Positions 5,462 through 6,992 of a stretch of DNA of 6,992 nt are shown here, piece by piece. Each line of letters starts with the position of its first letter. The first letter of the stretch is position 1. Made by a program: the position numbers and the translations under genes. The notes beneath the pieces are model-generated. The model saw only the letters and a program-made list of their open reading frames with translations. It was not told the DNA's origin and did not search any database. The DNA is taken from assembly GCA_023248175.1 (NCBI GenBank), contig JAHFFC010000043.1, positions 1 to 6,992 on the forward strand, given 5' to 3'. Source of the stretch: Candidatus Omnitrophota bacterium. Lineage in GTDB: Bacteria > Omnitrophota > Gorgyraeia > JACOVV01.

Positions 5462-6831
5462 CCCCACCATTGATACTCAAAGAACTTCATCCAGAAAGGG
5501 TGCCGCCCCAAAATCTTGAGGCGGAAGCAGGGGTCTTAGGGGCGATGTTGTTAGAAGAAGCGGCTGTTAGCGAAGTAGTGGATATCTTAGAGTCCACGAG
5601 TTTCTACAAGGAAGCCCATCAAAAAATATTCAGTTGTATGGTGACTCTTTACAGCGAGGGACGTTCCATAGACGTCATTACTCTGACAGACGCTCTCCGT
5701 AAGAGAGAAGAGCTCGATTACGTCGGCGGAGCTGGTTATATTGCCGAACTGGCGACAGCAGTCCCCACGGCGGCCAATGTCCGGCACTACGCAAAGATTG
5801 TTCGAGATAAAGCCGTGACCCGTCAGTTGATTCGTACAGCGACTCAGATTGTCACCGACAGTTTTGAGTCTGCCTCTGATATTGACGCGTTATTAGACAG
5901 GGCTGAGAAAACCATTTTTGACATTGCAATGAGGCGCGTTGATACTACTTTAATTCCCATTAAGGAGTTGATCAATGATAGTATTGAAACCATTGATGAG
6001 TTGTACCAGCGCAAAGCTCATGTGACCGGTTTGGCAAGCGGCTTTAATGATATTGATGTGATGACCGCGGGATTACAGAAAGCAGACCTCATCGTTATCG
6101 CGGGCCGTCCTTCAATGGGGAAAAGCGCTTTTGTTTGCGGCATCGCCGAGCATGTGGCTGCGGTTGACAAAAAGCCGGTTGCGTTCTTCAGTCTTGAAAT
6201 GTCCAAAGAGCAGTTAGTCCAGAGACTGCTCTGTTCTTTTGCCCGCGTAGAGGCTCATCGTGTCCGAACCGGATTTCTAGGGCAATCAGACTGGCCTAAA
6301 TTCACCAACGCGGCCAGCAAGCTGGCGGAGGCACCGCTTTACATTGATGATACTCCGTCCGTTTCAGCTCTCGAGATTCGAGCCAAAGCGCGGCGGTTGA
6401 AATCCCGCTTCGATATTCAGTTGGTTATCGTTGACTATCTTCAGCTGATGCGGGGACCCTCCGGTGTTGAGAATCGGCAGCAAGAGATATCAGAGATTTC
6501 CATGTCGCTGAAGACCCTCGCGCGAGAATTATCAGTTCCGGTTATCGCCATCAGCCAGCTTTCCCGCGCGGTTGAATCGCGCTCCGACCACCGTCCTCAA
6601 TTGTCCGACTTGAGGGAATCAGGAGCGATTGAACAGGATGCGGATGTTGTCATGCTGTTATTGCGCGAGGAGTATTACACGCCTACCGAAGAAAACAAAG
6701 GGAAAGCGGAAATCATCATTGCCAAACAGCGGAACGGTCCAGTCGGTTCCGTGGAACTGGCTTTTATTAAAGAAATTACCCGTTTTACGAATCTGGCAAA
6801 AATGGAGTACAATACCCCTCATGAATCCTAG
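5458..6831 (+). CDS. dnaB: Replicative DNA helicase DnaB
   Basis: DnaB is the hexameric, ATP-driven helicase that unwinds DNA at the replication fork and recruits primase. The protein has 457 residues, the normal length. The N-terminal helical domain begins P-P-Q-N-L-E-A-E-A-G-V-L-G-A-M (16-30) and runs to about 115. A linker (about 116-185) leads to the RecA-like motor. Walker A is GRPSMGKS (216-223), with Ser where Thr is more common. FSLEMS (244-249) contains the catalytic Glu247. Walker B is LVIVDYLQL (322-330), ISQLSR is at 365-370, LSDLRESGAIEQDADVV is at 382-398, and KQRNGP (423-428) holds the arginine finger Arg425. No intein interrupts the motifs. It overlaps rplI by four bases at the start, and its end overlaps the next gene's ATG by 11 bases, so it looks co-translated with its neighbours. 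Confidence 0.98.
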   Translation: MTPPLILKELHPERVPPQNLEAEAGVLGAMLLEEAAVSEVVDILESTSFYKEAHQKIFSCMVTLYSEGRSIDVITLTDALRKREELDYVGGAGYIAELATAVPTAANVRHYAKIVRDKAVTRQLIRTATQIVTDSFESASDIDALLDRAEKTIFDIAMRRVDTTLIPIKELINDSIETIDELYQRKAHVTGLASGFNDIDVMTAGLQKADLIVIAGRPSMGKSAFVCGIAEHVAAVDKKPVAFFSLEMSKEQLVQRLLCSFARVEAHRVRTGFLGQSDWPKFTNAASKLAEAPLYIDDTPSVSALEIRAKARRLKSRFDIQLVIVDYLQLMRGPSGVENRQQEISEISMSLKTLARELSVPVIAISQLSRAVESRSDHRPQLSDLRESGAIEQDADVVMLLLREEYYTPTEENKGKAEIIIAKQRNGPVGSVELAFIKEITRFTNLAKMEYNTPHES

Positions 6832-6992
6832 TTTAATGTATAGGAATTTCAAAGTTTCTGCTTTCATTTTTTTGTTTTTGATTCTGTGGGGGAGCGTTCA
6901 AAGCAGCTGGGCTGAAGAGAAAGCTGAAGAAAAAAAGGTTAAGGCGGTTCAAATTCAGCAGAATCGAAGAGTCAGCAGTGCGACCATTCTCA
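6821..6992 (+). CDS. bamA: Probable outer-membrane assembly factor BamA (signal peptide and start of first POTRA; 3' end missing)
   Basis: Only the first 57 codons are in the window. The protein opens with a Sec-type signal peptide: a short basic region (MYRNFK, residues 6-11), a hydrophobic core (SAFIFLFLILWG, 13-24) and a likely cleavage after the S-S-W-A at 28-31. A charged E/K linker follows, then VKAVQIQQNRRVSSATIL (40-57). This fits the start of a POTRA domain, in which a beta strand I-x-V-x-G-N is followed by x-R-V-S-x-x-T-I-L. BamA folds beta-barrel proteins into the outer membrane. The glycine usually before the Asn is Gln here, and too little is visible to exclude another POTRA protein. 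ATG 6821 is preferred because a weak GGAG lies upstream at 6804-6807; ATG 6836 would also keep the signal peptide. It overlaps the dnaB stop by 11 bases. Confidence 0.6.
   Translation, partial: MNPSLMYRNFKVSAFIFLFLILWGSVQSSWAEEKAEEKKVKAVQIQQNRRVSSATIL

Noticed and set aside
5458..6831. Intein or insertion in dnaB, a common intein host
   Set aside because: All helicase motifs are continuous and spaced normally in a 457-residue protein.
1..6992. tRNA genes, CRISPR arrays, insertion sequences, or defence or phage genes
   Set aside because: Every stretch longer than about 25 bases is occupied by an identified housekeeping gene, and no such element was seen on either strand.

Overview
The window is a dense run of bacterial housekeeping genes, all on the + strand. 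In order they are clpX (3' end only), glmU, prs, rplY (CTC-type bL25), pth, rpsF, ssb, rpsR, rplI, dnaB and the first 57 codons of a secreted protein that looks like the outer-membrane assembly factor BamA. No gap between genes exceeds about 25 bases and several genes overlap. No promoter, terminator, RNA gene, mobile element or CRISPR array is visible, so the stretch reads as one long co-directional transcription unit that enters and leaves the window.

Layout: bases 1-1499 carry the ClpX C-terminus and GlmU (UDP-GlcNAc synthesis). GlmU is split by a one-base frameshift near 414-425. Bases 1500-3813 carry Prs (PRPP synthesis), bL25 (5S rRNA-binding protein) and Pth (peptidyl-tRNA recycling). 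Pth seems to start at a CTG codon inside the end of rplY. Bases 3833-5461 hold the bS6-SSB-bS18-bL9 block, and dnaB (5458-6831) overlaps rplI by ATGA. The last 172 bases begin a signal-peptide protein with a POTRA-like start.

Functionally the region joins two arrangements familiar from other bacteria: glmU-prs-ctc-pth (the Bacillus-type order) and rpsF-ssb-rpsR-rplI-dnaB. An envelope gene follows them. Together they link cell-wall precursor and nucleotide supply, ribosome assembly, translation quality control and the replicative helicase.

Organism: a signal-peptide protein with a BamA-like start after dnaB implies a diderm (outer-membrane) bacterium. The gene order combines Firmicute-like and deltaproteobacterial-like elements, and base composition looks balanced, near 50% G+C by eye. 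An uncultured diderm lineage such as Omnitrophota or a relative is my best guess. This is inference from gene order and general sequence flavour, not shown by the sequence itself.

I found no sign of an undescribed defence, mobile or biosynthetic system. The points worth a second look are the glmU frameshift, the CTG start of pth, the tandem hairpin repeat in the rplY tail, the repetitive N-terminal extension of bS18, and a few substitutions at conserved active-site positions.
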